Shown here one piece after another: positions 53,314-62,620 of a stretch of DNA of 64,000 nt; the stretch's first letter is position 1; every line of letters begins with the position of its first letter. Source of the DNA: Paenibacillus sp. RC334 (GTDB lineage: Bacteria > Bacillota > Bacilli > Paenibacillales > Paenibacillaceae); the NCBI RefSeq assembly GCF_030034735.1, contig NZ_CP125370.1, positions 1,984,001 through 2,048,000 of the forward strand. Reading direction: 5' to 3'. The notes below the pieces were generated by a model. It made no database searches. It saw nothing but the letters and a program-made list of their open reading frames with translations, and was not told the DNA's origin. A program made the position numbers and the translations under genes.

Positions 53314-54216
53314 ATGAAAGGGAACGTTTACTTCCGCAGATATTGGCAATTATACGCGTTGCTTGTGCTGCCTTTGGCCTACTTCATTGTGTTCAAATAT
53401 GGCCCGATGTGGGGCGTGCAGATTGCATTTAAGGATTTCAACTTTTTCCAGGGAATTACGGGAAGTGAATGGATCGGATTCGACGCGTTTCGGGAAGTGT
53501 TCCGCATGGACGATTTCTATAGAACACTGCGCAATACCATCGTGCTGAATTTGCTTGATCTGCTGGTATCTTTTCCGGCACCCTTGGTCCTGGCGATTTT
53601 ACTCTATGAAATGAAAGTAGTTTGGTTTAAAAAGCTTTCGCAAACGATTTTGTATATTCCCCATTTTATCTCTTGGGTAATTATCGGCGGGATTGTGTAC
53701 CAAGTATTTGGTACGCAGTCCGGCATGATTAACAATGTGCTGACCTCGCTCGGGTTTCAGGCGATTCCATTTTTGACGGATAAAAATGACTGGGTGATCA
53801 CGTATCTGCTTACAGGTGTGTGGCAAAGTGCAGGCTGGGGAACGATTTTGTACCTGGCTGCCTTGACTGGAATTAACCGGGAGTTGTTCGAGGCCGCTGA
53901 GGTAGATGGCGCAGGGCGTATGAAACGAATTTGGCATATTACCATCCCGGGTATGAAAACGACGATTGCTACGCTGCTCATCATTAATCTGGGCAATATG
54001 ATCACCATTGGCTTTGATCGTCCTTATGTGATTGGCAACGTGGCGGTTCGGGATTATTCCGATGTGCTAAGTACGTTTGTATACCGCATCGGGATGGAGT
54101 CTGGGCAATACACACTGGCAACGGTGGTTGGTTTGTTCCAAGCCGTGGTGGGCCTGATCTTCGTACTGGGTGCGAACTATGCTTCCAAGAAGCTGACGGA
54201 TGAAAGTATTATGTAA
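53314..54216 (+). CDS. ABC transporter permease (LplB type)
   Basis: 300 residues, six helices, family start RYWQLYALLVLPLAYFIVFKYGPMWGVQIAFKDF and EAA loop LFEAAEVDGAGRMKRIWHITIP. It pairs with the next permease to carry an oligosaccharide inward. AAAGGAGG lies about 9 bases upstream of the ATG and 31 bases separate it from the binding-protein gene. Confidence 0.9.
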   Translation: MKGNVYFRRYWQLYALLVLPLAYFIVFKYGPMWGVQIAFKDFNFFQGITGSEWIGFDAFREVFRMDDFYRTLRNTIVLNLLDLLVSFPAPLVLAILLYEMKVVWFKKLSQTILYIPHFISWVIIGGIVYQVFGTQSGMINNVLTSLGFQAIPFLTDKNDWVITYLLTGVWQSAGWGTILYLAALTGINRELFEAAEVDGAGRMKRIWHITIPGMKTTIATLLIINLGNMITIGFDRPYVIGNVAVRDYSDVLSTFVYRIGMESGQYTLATVVGLFQAVVGLIFVLGANYASKKLTDESIM

Positions 54217-54238
54217 GTGGTAAAGGAGCTGACATCTG

Positions 54239-55111
54239 ATGAGTGAACGTACTGCGAACCGCACCTTTGATATTGTAACCACCCTATTGGTGGCTGTGGC
54301 TGTACTGCTGTGTTTGGCCCCGTTTATTCATATTTTGTCTATTTCCTTCAGCTCAAACCGGGCTATTACGTCCGGGGAGGTTACCCTGTTTCCGGTTGAG
54401 TTCAATTTGAAGGCGTATGGAAAAGTTTTCTCCGACATGAGCATGATTCGTTCGCTCGGGTTTACGGTCATGCTGACCGTGATCACGACGGTGCTGAGTA
54501 TGCTGATGACGGTGATAGCTGCATACCCATTAACGAAGAAAAATTTAAAGGGCCGCAAAACGATCATGTTCATGATTGTAGTCACGATGTTTTTCAGTGG
54601 CGGTATCATTCCAGAATACATTCTGGTGCGCGATCTGCATTTGCTGAATAATATAGGGTCCCTTATTTTACCAGGTCTGATCAGTCCGTTTTATCTGATT
54701 ATTCTGATTTCATTCTTTAACGGGATTCCAGAGAGCTTGGGAGAAGCGGCAGAGATTGACGGCAGCAGCCAATTCGGCACTTTGATTCGGATTGTGCTTC
54801 CGCTGTCCCTGCCCGTCCTGGCGACATTAAGTCTGTTTTATGGTGTGGGGCGCTGGAATGGGTTTCAAGATACGCTGATGTATATTCAAAACCCGGATTT
54901 GTTCCCGTTGCAGCTCAAGCTGTATCAAATGATTCAAAATAACATGGTGTCCGAGCTGTCGAGGCTGGAAGGAGCGAGCGGCGCGAGAATTACACCTGAA
55001 GGGCTGAAGGCGGCGAGTGTCATTTTCGCAACGGTTCCGATCCTGCTTGTTTATCCATGGCTGCAAAGATATTTTGTCAGCGGCGTGATGCTTGGAGCGG
55101 TGAAAGGATGA
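54239..55111 (+). CDS. ABC transporter permease (LplC/YtcP type)
   Basis: 290 residues, six helices. Family start RTFDIVTTLLVAVAVLLCLAPFIHILSISFSSNRAI; EAA loop LGEAAEIDGSSQFGTLIRIVLP. AAAGGAG is 10 bases before the ATG. The stop overlaps upstream start codons of the next gene, showing tight coupling. No ATPase gene follows. Confidence 0.9.
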   Translation: MSERTANRTFDIVTTLLVAVAVLLCLAPFIHILSISFSSNRAITSGEVTLFPVEFNLKAYGKVFSDMSMIRSLGFTVMLTVITTVLSMLMTVIAAYPLTKKNLKGRKTIMFMIVVTMFFSGGIIPEYILVRDLHLLNNIGSLILPGLISPFYLIILISFFNGIPESLGEAAEIDGSSQFGTLIRIVLPLSLPVLATLSLFYGVGRWNGFQDTLMYIQNPDLFPLQLKLYQMIQNNMVSELSRLEGASGARITPEGLKAASVIFATVPILLVYPWLQRYFVSGVMLGAVKG

Positions 55112-55116
55112 TGACG

Positions 55117-56070
55117 ATGAAGGCGAAGGGGGAATACTCCTTTTCCACCTGTTGGAATTTAAAAAGGCATACTGTCGGCCAGGAGCTTGTGGAGGAAATC
55201 CGCGAGCTGGGCTTTGGCAGGGTGGAGCTGAATTATAACATTACCCGGGAAATGCTGACGACGATTGAGCCTATGATTGAGCGGGGAGAAATCGGAATAT
55301 CTAGTGTGCATAATACGTTTCCATATACGCCTGACCCGGATTACGGTACGGATTCCGTTCTGCTCGGATTTGATGATGAGACGAAGCGAAAACGCGCAAT
55401 AGAGCTGCTGGTACAATCTGCGGAATATGCGCATCGTTATGGTGCAAAGGCGGTGGTTGTACATCCCGGAGAGGTTCCGTTTCCTTACGATATCAGCGGT
55501 GAGCTGGAAGTGATTTACCGTGAGCAGGGCAGGGATTCGGCTGCTTATCAGGCGCTGTGGGCACAAATGCTGGAGCGGCGGAATGCGCTGAGCGGGCATT
55601 ATGTACAGCGTATCCGCGACAGTCTGGAAGAGGTGTGTGACCGTATCGCCTCCAAGGGCTATGATGTAGCAATTGGTATCGAAACGCGTTCACGCTGTTA
55701 TCAGATGCCTACCTTACAGGAGGCCAAGACGATCATAGACGATTTGAAGGGCGCCCCTGTATATCTGTGGTATGACATTGGACACGGCATAATTATGGAC
55801 CGAATGGGGCTGTACGATAATGCCAAGGAAGCCAATGAAATGATCGACTATATTCTCGGTGTCCATATTCATGAAACGATAGGGTTATCCGATCACTGGT
55901 GCCCTTATATTCATAGTGGTGATCTGGAGTTCTTTGATCGTTTTGTGAATATTATCCGGCAAGCCCCAATTAAGGTCTATGAGCTGAAAGCAGCTTGTCA
56001 GCCGGAGGATATTGAACGGAGCCATGAGTTGCTGACAAGCAAGATAGCGAAACTTCAGACGCAAGGATGA
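55117..56070 (+). CDS. Sugar phosphate isomerase/epimerase-like TIM barrel
   Basis: 317 residues from the ATG at 55117 (AAAGGA 8 bases upstream); the ATG at 55108 overlapping the permease stop is also possible. Family AP_endonuc_2: metal ligands His in VVVHPGEV, Glu in IGIETRSR, Asp and His in YDIGHG, and His in VHIHETIG. Such barrels interconvert keto- and aldo-sugars or epimerise uronates. Its place after the transporter suggests that it processes the imported sugar. The substrate is not known. Confidence 0.82.
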   Translation: MKAKGEYSFSTCWNLKRHTVGQELVEEIRELGFGRVELNYNITREMLTTIEPMIERGEIGISSVHNTFPYTPDPDYGTDSVLLGFDDETKRKRAIELLVQSAEYAHRYGAKAVVVHPGEVPFPYDISGELEVIYREQGRDSAAYQALWAQMLERRNALSGHYVQRIRDSLEEVCDRIASKGYDVAIGIETRSRCYQMPTLQEAKTIIDDLKGAPVYLWYDIGHGIIMDRMGLYDNAKEANEMIDYILGVHIHETIGLSDHWCPYIHSGDLEFFDRFVNIIRQAPIKVYELKAACQPEDIERSHELLTSKIAKLQTQG

Positions 56071-56079
56071 TCAACGATT

Positions 56080-57855
56080 ATGCATATCACAGGGGCTGAG
56101 GGAATGTATAGTAAAATTGTAGCGGTCAATGATGCCTGGGTGAAACCGGGCATGGACCATCAGGTGCTGGAAGTCGACAACCGTTATTATGGTGGGGTGA
56201 CCGATGATGAGAACGGGATTGCCTGGCCTAATCATTCGGTTGGCACTCCTGCGGCAATGGCGGTCTGGGCGGCCGCGCTCGTCAATCCGGATTCCGCTTA
56301 TTACCGGAATGAGGGTGTGCTGATCCGACTGGAGCTGGCGGCGCAGTACATGCTGCGCGTACAGCATGAGGACGGCTCTATTTCGCCGGGCTGGACCAAT
56401 TTTCACTCGCCGCCGGATACGGCGTTCGTGGTAGTGGGCTACGCTCAGGTCTACCAGTTGCTGATCGGTGACGACTGGCTGGAGCTGCGCCGGGTGACTG
56501 ACGCGATCCGCCTGTTTCTGGAGCGGACGATTCCGGTCATGCTGACCGGAGGCTGCCATACGCCGAATCACCGTTGGGTACTGTGCGCTGCTCTGGGCTT
56601 CCTGCACGAGCTGTTTGATCTGCCCGAAGCGCTCGCCCAGGCCAGCATGTGGCTGGCAGAAGGACTGGACGGGACGCCGGATGGCGAATGGACGGAACGC
56701 AGCAATGGAATTTATAATGCTGTCAGCGATATTATGCTGATTCATGCCGCCCGTTTATTGAAGCTGCCGGAGCTGCTTGAGCCGGTACGGCGCAATTTGC
56801 ACATGATGGTGTATCTTGTCCATCCGGATGGGGAAGTGGTCACAGAGTATTCGGGAAGACAGGACTTCGGCGTGATGATGAATTTATCCTCCTATCTTCT
56901 CCCGTATGCCATGCTGGCTACCGAGGATGAGGATGCTATATTCGAAGCGATGGCTGTCGCCGCTGTTCAGGTAACGGATCATCCGGGCGGTGCTCCGATT
57001 AATGCGGCTGTGTGCTTCTTGCTGGAGCCACGTTTGCAAACCCGCAAAATATCGCCTGCTGCATTACCTGTCACCTATAACAAGCTGCTGAACGGAGACT
57101 TTCCGAGAACTGACTATCTGAGCCGGATGGACGAGGCAGGGCATCATCAGCACATTTATCACAGCAGGCTGCATACGGATTTTGGCGCTCTGGTTGCTCG
57201 ATATCGGCAGAAGGATACCAGCGCGACGCTTATGACCGAGGCTTCATCGTTCCTGTCGTTGCGTCATGGAGATGCGCGTCTGCTGGCGGTTCAGGCAGCT
57301 TCCTATTTCTTGCCGGGCTTCGTGCCTATGCAGGAGTTGACTGCCCATGAAACCGGCTGGACGCTATCGGGTCAGCAGGCCAAAGGCTATTACGGGCCTG
57401 TTGCTGCCGCCGATCTGCCGCCTACCTCGCAGGAGGAAATTAGTCCGTGGTATTTGCTCCCGCATCACAAACGTCCACTAACCCATGAACAAAAGCATGA
57501 AATCCGGGTGGATGTGGATCGTCAGGAGGATGTGTGGACGCTTCGTTTTCGTTCAGAAGGTCCGGTGGACTGCATGACACAGATTTTATTTGTTTTTGGG
57601 CGTGAAGGGAAATTCACTTGCGGGGAATATAGGCTGGTTAATGAAGCGGTGCAATGCTGGACTGGCGGTATGGCGCGCTATGAATCAGGAAATGCGTGGT
57701 TTGAGCTGACAGGAACAGCGATGGAGCATACGGCTAACTCGGTTCGGGGGGCTGCATACCCAGTGGATTGTCACACATTGCTGGTCAATTGGATGGCTCC
57801 GTTTGATCAGACGATCACGATCCGCATGTCGCCTTTGCCTGTGAGTGAAGTTTGA
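56080..57855 (+). CDS. Unassigned 591-residue protein, probable helical-toroid carbohydrate enzyme
   Basis: I do not recognise the family with certainty. Residues about 30-300 look like an (alpha/alpha) toroid: YYGGVTDDENGIAWPNHSVG, SPPDTAFVVVGYAQVYQLL, GGCHTPNHRWVLCAALGFL and GIYNAVSDIMLIHAARLL. The His-rich TPNHRW segment and the pairs Asn-His recall polysaccharide lyases and unsaturated-uronide hydrolases. Residues about 330-591 are beta-rich, a fit to a lyase-type C-terminal domain. No signal peptide, so it is intracellular. It begins 9 bases after the epimerase stop, with weak ribosome site. Terminator follows at 57866-57914. Confidence 0.65.
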   Translation: MHITGAEGMYSKIVAVNDAWVKPGMDHQVLEVDNRYYGGVTDDENGIAWPNHSVGTPAAMAVWAAALVNPDSAYYRNEGVLIRLELAAQYMLRVQHEDGSISPGWTNFHSPPDTAFVVVGYAQVYQLLIGDDWLELRRVTDAIRLFLERTIPVMLTGGCHTPNHRWVLCAALGFLHELFDLPEALAQASMWLAEGLDGTPDGEWTERSNGIYNAVSDIMLIHAARLLKLPELLEPVRRNLHMMVYLVHPDGEVVTEYSGRQDFGVMMNLSSYLLPYAMLATEDEDAIFEAMAVAAVQVTDHPGGAPINAAVCFLLEPRLQTRKISPAALPVTYNKLLNGDFPRTDYLSRMDEAGHHQHIYHSRLHTDFGALVARYRQKDTSATLMTEASSFLSLRHGDARLLAVQAASYFLPGFVPMQELTAHETGWTLSGQQAKGYYGPVAAADLPPTSQEEISPWYLLPHHKRPLTHEQKHEIRVDVDRQEDVWTLRFRSEGPVDCMTQILFVFGREGKFTCGEYRLVNEAVQCWTGGMARYESGNAWFELTGTAMEHTANSVRGAAYPVDCHTLLVNWMAPFDQTITIRMSPLPVSEV

Positions 57856-57865
57856 GGTTCGATGA

Positions 57866-57914
57866 GCACCTGTTTCCGAGGATGAGATCAGTCTCGTAAA
57901 ACAGGTGCTTTTTC
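57866..57914 (+). terminator. Terminator of the LplABC-type operon
   Basis: GCACCTGTTT (57866-57875) pairs with AAACAGGTGC (57899-57908), inner stem GAGA-type, followed by T-rich sequence. A near-palindrome ATGGAGCGCTTCCAT follows at about 57934-57948. Confidence 0.82.
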
Positions 57915-58041
57915 GCGTCTTGAAGCATGCTGAATGGAGCGCTTCCATTGAGCTTGAAGCGATTGTGGTGTACACTGTCCAGAACAGGTGTAAATTGGAA
58001 CGTCAAAAGGCTGGACGGCTGCAAAGGAGGAAAAGACACAC

Positions 58042-58779
58042 ATGTATGCCCGTTTAAGATCGTTAAATTATCCTATAAAAGGGTATGTTTTTATCGTATT
58101 AGCTGTATGCTCAGTGATCAGCACCTTGTGGATCATTAACGTGCGGCTGCCCTCGGGAGGCCGCCCTTATCTTTTTATTTGGTGGAATATGATGCTGGCC
58201 TGGATCCCGATGCTTTTAACGCTGCTGCTTGATGTGATTTATAGTTCCTGGCGGCGGGGAACGAGAACATTTTTGCTCTGGATAACGGGAGCGGTATGGC
58301 TCTTTTTTTATCCCAACACACCGTATTTAATCACAGATTTGCTGCATGTATTCGCCCGATATCCATTTCTGGGGGAGCAACGCTTCTGGGGAGAGCCTTA
58401 TTTCTGGAATCATGTACTGGGCATGCTGTTGGTCGCTGTCCTTGGACTTACGATGGGATTTATATCTCTAGAATCTGTACGACAGCTGGTACGACGTGCA
58501 CGTGGCGGGTTTGTAAGCTGGCTGTTTGTGCTGGCGGTATTGCTGCTCAGCAGCTTGGGCATTTATATTGGCCGTTTCTTTCGGGGAAATACGTGGGATA
58601 TTATTTCTGCGCCTTCCCAGCTGTATGTGCAGGTGTCCTCCATATGGGCAGATACCCTACAGCGTACTCATTTTGTGGAGTTTAGCGGGATGGTATTTGC
58701 TATTTTGTTCATTAGCTATGTATCCACGATGTGCGTGGTTTGGATCGGATACAGCCGTCGGGATGAATGGCGTAACTAA
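58042..58779 (+). CDS. DUF1361 membrane protein (second paralogue)
   Basis: 245 residues, about seven membrane helices. It shares the blocks WWNMMLAWIPMLLTLLLD, WLFFYPNTPYLITDLLHVF and SSLGIYIGRFFRGNTWDII with the protein at 21928. AAAGGAGG lies 11-12 bases before the ATG. Function unknown. It leads a likely operon with ywbE and a DUF2238 membrane protein. Confidence 0.82.
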   Translation: MYARLRSLNYPIKGYVFIVLAVCSVISTLWIINVRLPSGGRPYLFIWWNMMLAWIPMLLTLLLDVIYSSWRRGTRTFLLWITGAVWLFFYPNTPYLITDLLHVFARYPFLGEQRFWGEPYFWNHVLGMLLVAVLGLTMGFISLESVRQLVRRARGGFVSWLFVLAVLLLSSLGIYIGRFFRGNTWDIISAPSQLYVQVSSIWADTLQRTHFVEFSGMVFAILFISYVSTMCVVWIGYSRRDEWRN

Positions 58780-58845
58780 TGATTTAGATGCGACTGAGTG
58801 GCTGAGTAGCTTCATAAGCTTGAATAGAGAGGAGGAATAGAAACC

Positions 58846-59049
58846 ATGAACGGACAGAACCGATCAGATATTCGCGCAGGGCTTCAGGTAGATATTGTGC
58901 TTAAAAAAGATCAGCCTACCGGAAAGCTGACACGAGGAACGGTGAAGGATATTTTGACCAATTCTTCGCGTCATCCGCATGGAATCAAAGTGCGTTTGGC
59001 AGACGGACAGGTTGGGCGTGTCAAGCATATCGTAACGAATGAAGGATAG
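58846..59049 (+). CDS. ywbE: YwbE family protein
   Basis: 67 residues: RSDIRAGLQVDIVLKKDQPTGKLTRGTVKDILTNS and HPHGIKVRLADGQVGRV. This is the whole YwbE family pattern, a small beta-barrel-like protein of unknown function. AGGAGG is 10 bases upstream of the ATG. It lies between two membrane-protein genes on the same strand. Confidence 0.9.
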   Translation: MNGQNRSDIRAGLQVDIVLKKDQPTGKLTRGTVKDILTNSSRHPHGIKVRLADGQVGRVKHIVTNEG

Positions 59050-59075
59050 AGCTGCGGGCTGAGGAGGAATGACGC

Positions 59076-59708
59076 ATGAAACAGGCAACGGCAAGGTCGA
59101 AACATGATCGCTACCCGCTTGTTTTGCTTGTATTACTGGTGCTTGCTCTCATCTGGTCCTTTATCCATCCGGCGGATCATTTTACTTGGGTACTGGAAGT
59201 TCTTCCGGCGATTTTGGGAGCTGGACTGCTGGTGGCTGTTTACCGCCAATTCCGGTTCACGAATCTGGTGTATACTCTGATATGGCTGCATGCGCTGATT
59301 TTGATTGTCGGCGGGCATTATACCTATGCGGAAGTGCCCCTGTTTAACTGGATACGGGATACATTCGGGCTGGAGCGTAATTATTACGACCGACTTGGGC
59401 ACTTTGCGCAAGGCTTTGTGCCTGCGCTTATTGTCAGAGAAGTGCTGCTGCGTAAAACGACCTTGGGAAGCGGAGGCTGGCTGACCTTTCTCACGGTTAG
59501 TGTGTGCCTTGCGATTAGTGCTGCGTATGAGCTGATTGAGTTTGCCGTAGCCAAGGCGACTGGAACGGCCGCAGAAGCCTTTTTGGGAACCCAAGGGGAT
59601 ATATGGGATACCCAATGGGATATGCTTCTCGCTTTGATCGGCGCTCTGACAGCCGTGATTCTATTGAGCGGAGTACATAACAAGCTGCTGAAACAGCTAA
59701 GATATTAA
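59076..59708 (+). CDS. DUF2238 membrane protein (YjdF type)
   Basis: 210 residues, about six helices. Family block GGHYTYAEVPLFNWI, then RNYYDRLGHFAQGFVPALIVREVLLR and AAYELIEFAVAKATG, FLGTQGDIWDTQWDML. Conserved acidic and His residues in the loops suggest metal or substrate binding, but function is not known. AGGAGG is 8 bases upstream of the ATG; the ywbE stop is 26 bases before it. Confidence 0.87.
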   Translation: MKQATARSKHDRYPLVLLVLLVLALIWSFIHPADHFTWVLEVLPAILGAGLLVAVYRQFRFTNLVYTLIWLHALILIVGGHYTYAEVPLFNWIRDTFGLERNYYDRLGHFAQGFVPALIVREVLLRKTTLGSGGWLTFLTVSVCLAISAAYELIEFAVAKATGTAAEAFLGTQGDIWDTQWDMLLALIGALTAVILLSGVHNKLLKQLRY

Positions 59709-59766
59709 TGTGTTCCTTTCTTTAGGAGAACATAGCTGGACGGTATAAAGTTATAATGATAGTGGA

Positions 59767-59811
59767 GGGTGGTTATAGAATGCATGCTAAAGCATTTTTA
59801 ACCACCCTTTG
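59767..59811. terminator. Bidirectional terminator between convergent genes
   Basis: GGGTGGTTA (59767-59775) pairs with TAACCACCC (59799-59807), with inner stem AATGC/GCATT and T/A-rich flanks. Confidence 0.8.
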
Positions 59812-59840
59812 ATGTATCCTGAGATCGGCAGTTTCCAGGG

Positions 59841-61010
59841 CTACATATGCGTCATAGGGCGGCTGTCGAGATGCAGGGTTGCGGCACCCATGTAGCTGTC
59901 CAGCAGTCGTTCGAAAATGCGGTCCCATGTCTGTTCCACGCTGTAGGCTCTACCCGCCACGGACATAGAATCACGAAGTGGTCTGTCTTTGTACAACAGG
60001 TGCACAGCTTCGGCAAAGGAAGCGGCATCTCCGGCAGGACACAACAAGCCCGTTTTCCCATGAATGAGATTATCCTTTACCCCGCCTTCATCGGCACCGA
60101 CCACGGGTGTTCCGCTCGCCATGGCTTCCAGCACGACGTTGCCGAATGTTTCCGTAGTGGAGGGGAACAGGAATACATCCGCTGCGGCGTATAGCCCCGC
60201 TAATTCCTGCCCTTTCACAAAGCCAAGCCAATGGACTGCATGCTCTGGCACCCCCATGTCTGCCGCTGTTTTGACCTTGTACAGTGGACCGTCTCCTGCA
60301 ATGACCAGCACAGATTCTGCCCGGACATCGTCCGGCAACTGGAGGTAAGCATCCAGTAAGGTGTCTATTCCCTTTTCTGGTGCAAGTCTGCCGACATATA
60401 AAATAACGAATGCGTCTGCACGAACGCCCCATTTTCTCCATACTGCGTGACGATCCACTTTAGGTTGGAAGCGATGGGTATCAATGCCCCTGCCCCAGAT
60501 TTCGAGTTGACTCATTCCTTTATTGTGCAATAACTCCATGGTTGACCCAGAGGGTACATACACCCTTTCACAATGTCTGTGAAACCAGAGCATGTATTTC
60601 CACAAGGCAGGTTCAAGCCAGCGAAGCTTGTAATATTCGAGGTATTTATCAAAGTGGGTATGATATGAGGCGACGAGCGGAACATGGTGTTTGGCTGCGT
60701 AGCTTGTTCCGTACAGGCCAAGGTTAAATGGGGTAGCGACATGAATCAGGTGCGGGGAAAAGGCGGACAAACGGTCGTTGATCTGTTTGGCGTTGGGGAT
60801 CGCAAGCCTGCATTCCCGGTACAACAAAAAAGGAATGCTCCGAAGCCGTTCTACACCCGGTCCGGAGGGCAGACGGTGGTCTGCCTCCGGTGCGAAGACG
60901 AGCGTAGATACCCCATGTTTCTCCAGATAGCCAATCCATCGTTCCAGTGTCAGGGCAGCGCCATTTACGTCAGGCGCATACGTGTCCGTAAATAAAGCGA
61001 CTCGAAGCAT
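59841..61010 (-). CDS. Glycosyltransferase, GT4 family (MgtA/PimB-like)
   Basis: 389 residues. LRVALFTDTYAPDVNGAALTLERW starts the acceptor domain; HVATPFNLGLYG and VASYHTHFDKYLEYY recall GDP-mannose-dependent mannosyltransferases. Donor domain: YVGRLAPEKGIDTLLDAY, VIAGDGPL and the EX7E motif in TTETFGNVVLEAMASG. It probably adds a sugar to a lipid or glycan at the inner membrane face. GGAGGA lies 8 bases before the ATG. It follows an MFS gene on the same strand. Confidence 0.88.
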   Translation of the reverse strand: MLRVALFTDTYAPDVNGAALTLERWIGYLEKHGVSTLVFAPEADHRLPSGPGVERLRSIPFLLYRECRLAIPNAKQINDRLSAFSPHLIHVATPFNLGLYGTSYAAKHHVPLVASYHTHFDKYLEYYKLRWLEPALWKYMLWFHRHCERVYVPSGSTMELLHNKGMSQLEIWGRGIDTHRFQPKVDRHAVWRKWGVRADAFVILYVGRLAPEKGIDTLLDAYLQLPDDVRAESVLVIAGDGPLYKVKTAADMGVPEHAVHWLGFVKGQELAGLYAAADVFLFPSTTETFGNVVLEAMASGTPVVGADEGGVKDNLIHGKTGLLCPAGDAASFAEAVHLLYKDRPLRDSMSVAGRAYSVEQTWDRIFERLLDSYMGAATLHLDSRPMTHM

Positions 61011-61103
61011 GCCTTCATTCCTCCTCCGCCATTCTCATTTATCCTATGACGATCCAGGGGAGTCCGCTTGGAGGCTCCGGCTTTTATTGTGCCATGATTT
61101 TGT

Positions 61104-62427
61104 TTACGGGCTTGCCGGGTTTTGTAAAAGCTGACCCGCGGACGGGCGGTTTTCTCGGAACATCCAATAGTAGACGAGGGAGGACAAAATATAAAATACA
61201 CCTGTCATACTGAACGTGATGGCATAGCCCCAGTAATTGCCGTAGGTCGTAACCAGATAGGCTTGTACAGGTCCCATGCCTGCGGTTCCTAGCATCCAGG
61301 TCGTCTGGAGAACCGAGTTGGCAATCCCCCCGGTTCTTATCCGATACACGTTCCACCAGAATGGCGGTTTGCAGCGGATTGGCGGCATTCATCAACGCTT
61401 GCCTGAACAGAAAGCTGATGGAAGCAATCCAGAGGACATTTGTGAAGCCGGTAATCAGGAGAAACGGGAGCGAGAGCAATTGGAAGCCAACGACAGCCTT
61501 GACCAGTCCGATTCGGCTGCCAAGCGTAGGCCCGATCAGCATAGAGAGGATCGTCATCAGCTGACCGAGAGCAATCAGCAAACTCATCGCACTGAGCGAT
61601 ACGGAAAAGCGGTTCGTAAAATACAAATTGAGATAAGGGATGACCAGACCTGAGCCCAACCCGAGAAAAAACTGGGCAAGGACAAATTGTCCGATGACTC
61701 TGGTATCCGAAGAAGCAGCAGGAGCAGGTGGTACTGGTAAAGCGGACGTGGATTCCGCCGTATTCGCTGATACCGGTTCAGGTGTCGATTTCGCAAGGGC
61801 CGCTTCTTCCTCAACATGAGTTGCTTTTGTCATGAACAATAATGGTATAAAAGCGGTTAATGTTGCCGTTCCTCCGAGGAACAGGGCAACCCGCAGACTG
61901 GAGAGCTGTGTGATCCCCCACGTTTGCAGCCCATCCGCAAGCACACCACCGCCAAAGCTCCCCATGACCTGTGCTGCGAGTACAAGAGCAGAGTAATAGC
62001 TGAATATTTTCAAGCGTTGGGCTTTGCTGATGCTTTCCGCTAAAAAGGGTACAGCCAGCACCTGAATAAAGGCGGCGAATACACCCGAAACGACGGCGAA
62101 AACCAGCATACTGCCACTGGTATCCGTAAAGGTACGGATGAGAAAGGCAACACCGCTGAATAACGCGCCGATGACCAGCATGTGTTTGCGGCTCCTCCGA
62201 TCCCCCAAAAAACCGACCGGAATAAATAGCAAGGCTGTAGCCAGTGCTTGCATGCTCACCACTCGGCCATTCATGTCATCCCCAAAGCCAAGCTCCTGGA
62301 TATACAGGTTATACAGAACGGAAAACATTCCCGTACCCATCTGATACAGCAGATTGGCGATAAAAAACAATCGGATATTACGCGGCCACTTTCGAGGCTC
62401 GTCTAACATTTTGCTAATCCATGGCAC
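61104..62427 (-). pseudogene. MFS transporter, frameshifted in the last third
   Basis: GTG start at 62427 with AGGAGG 8 bases upstream. The N-terminal part reads RNIRLFFIANLLYQMGTGMFSVLYNLYIQELG, with GFLGDRRSRKH as the loop motif and a long Ala/Pro-rich central loop. At a run of six C (61326-61331) the frame slips. With five, VERVSDKNRG continues as IANSVLQTTWMLGTAGMGPVQAY and stops at 61104, giving 440 residues. Substrate unknown. Break may be real or sequencing error. Confidence 0.8.
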
Positions 62428-62620
62428 GATGCGGTCCTCCTGTGACGTTGATACAGATCAGTAGATTGTATTGATATGTATTCTAGCAGGATCTGTGCAT
62501 TTCATAAATATTCCTTGTCTCCGATTGTTTTGGGTAATAATAAAGCATGGACTTTACATTGAAATTTCATTATAGTAATTCGGTATGAATAAATTTGAAG
62601 GGTAAGCAGGAGGGATGGCT

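Noticed and set aside
57934..57948. ATGGAGCGCTTCCAT as a cre site
   Set aside because: It has one base fewer than the cre spacing, and the dyad fits other repressors equally well; left as an unassigned palindrome.
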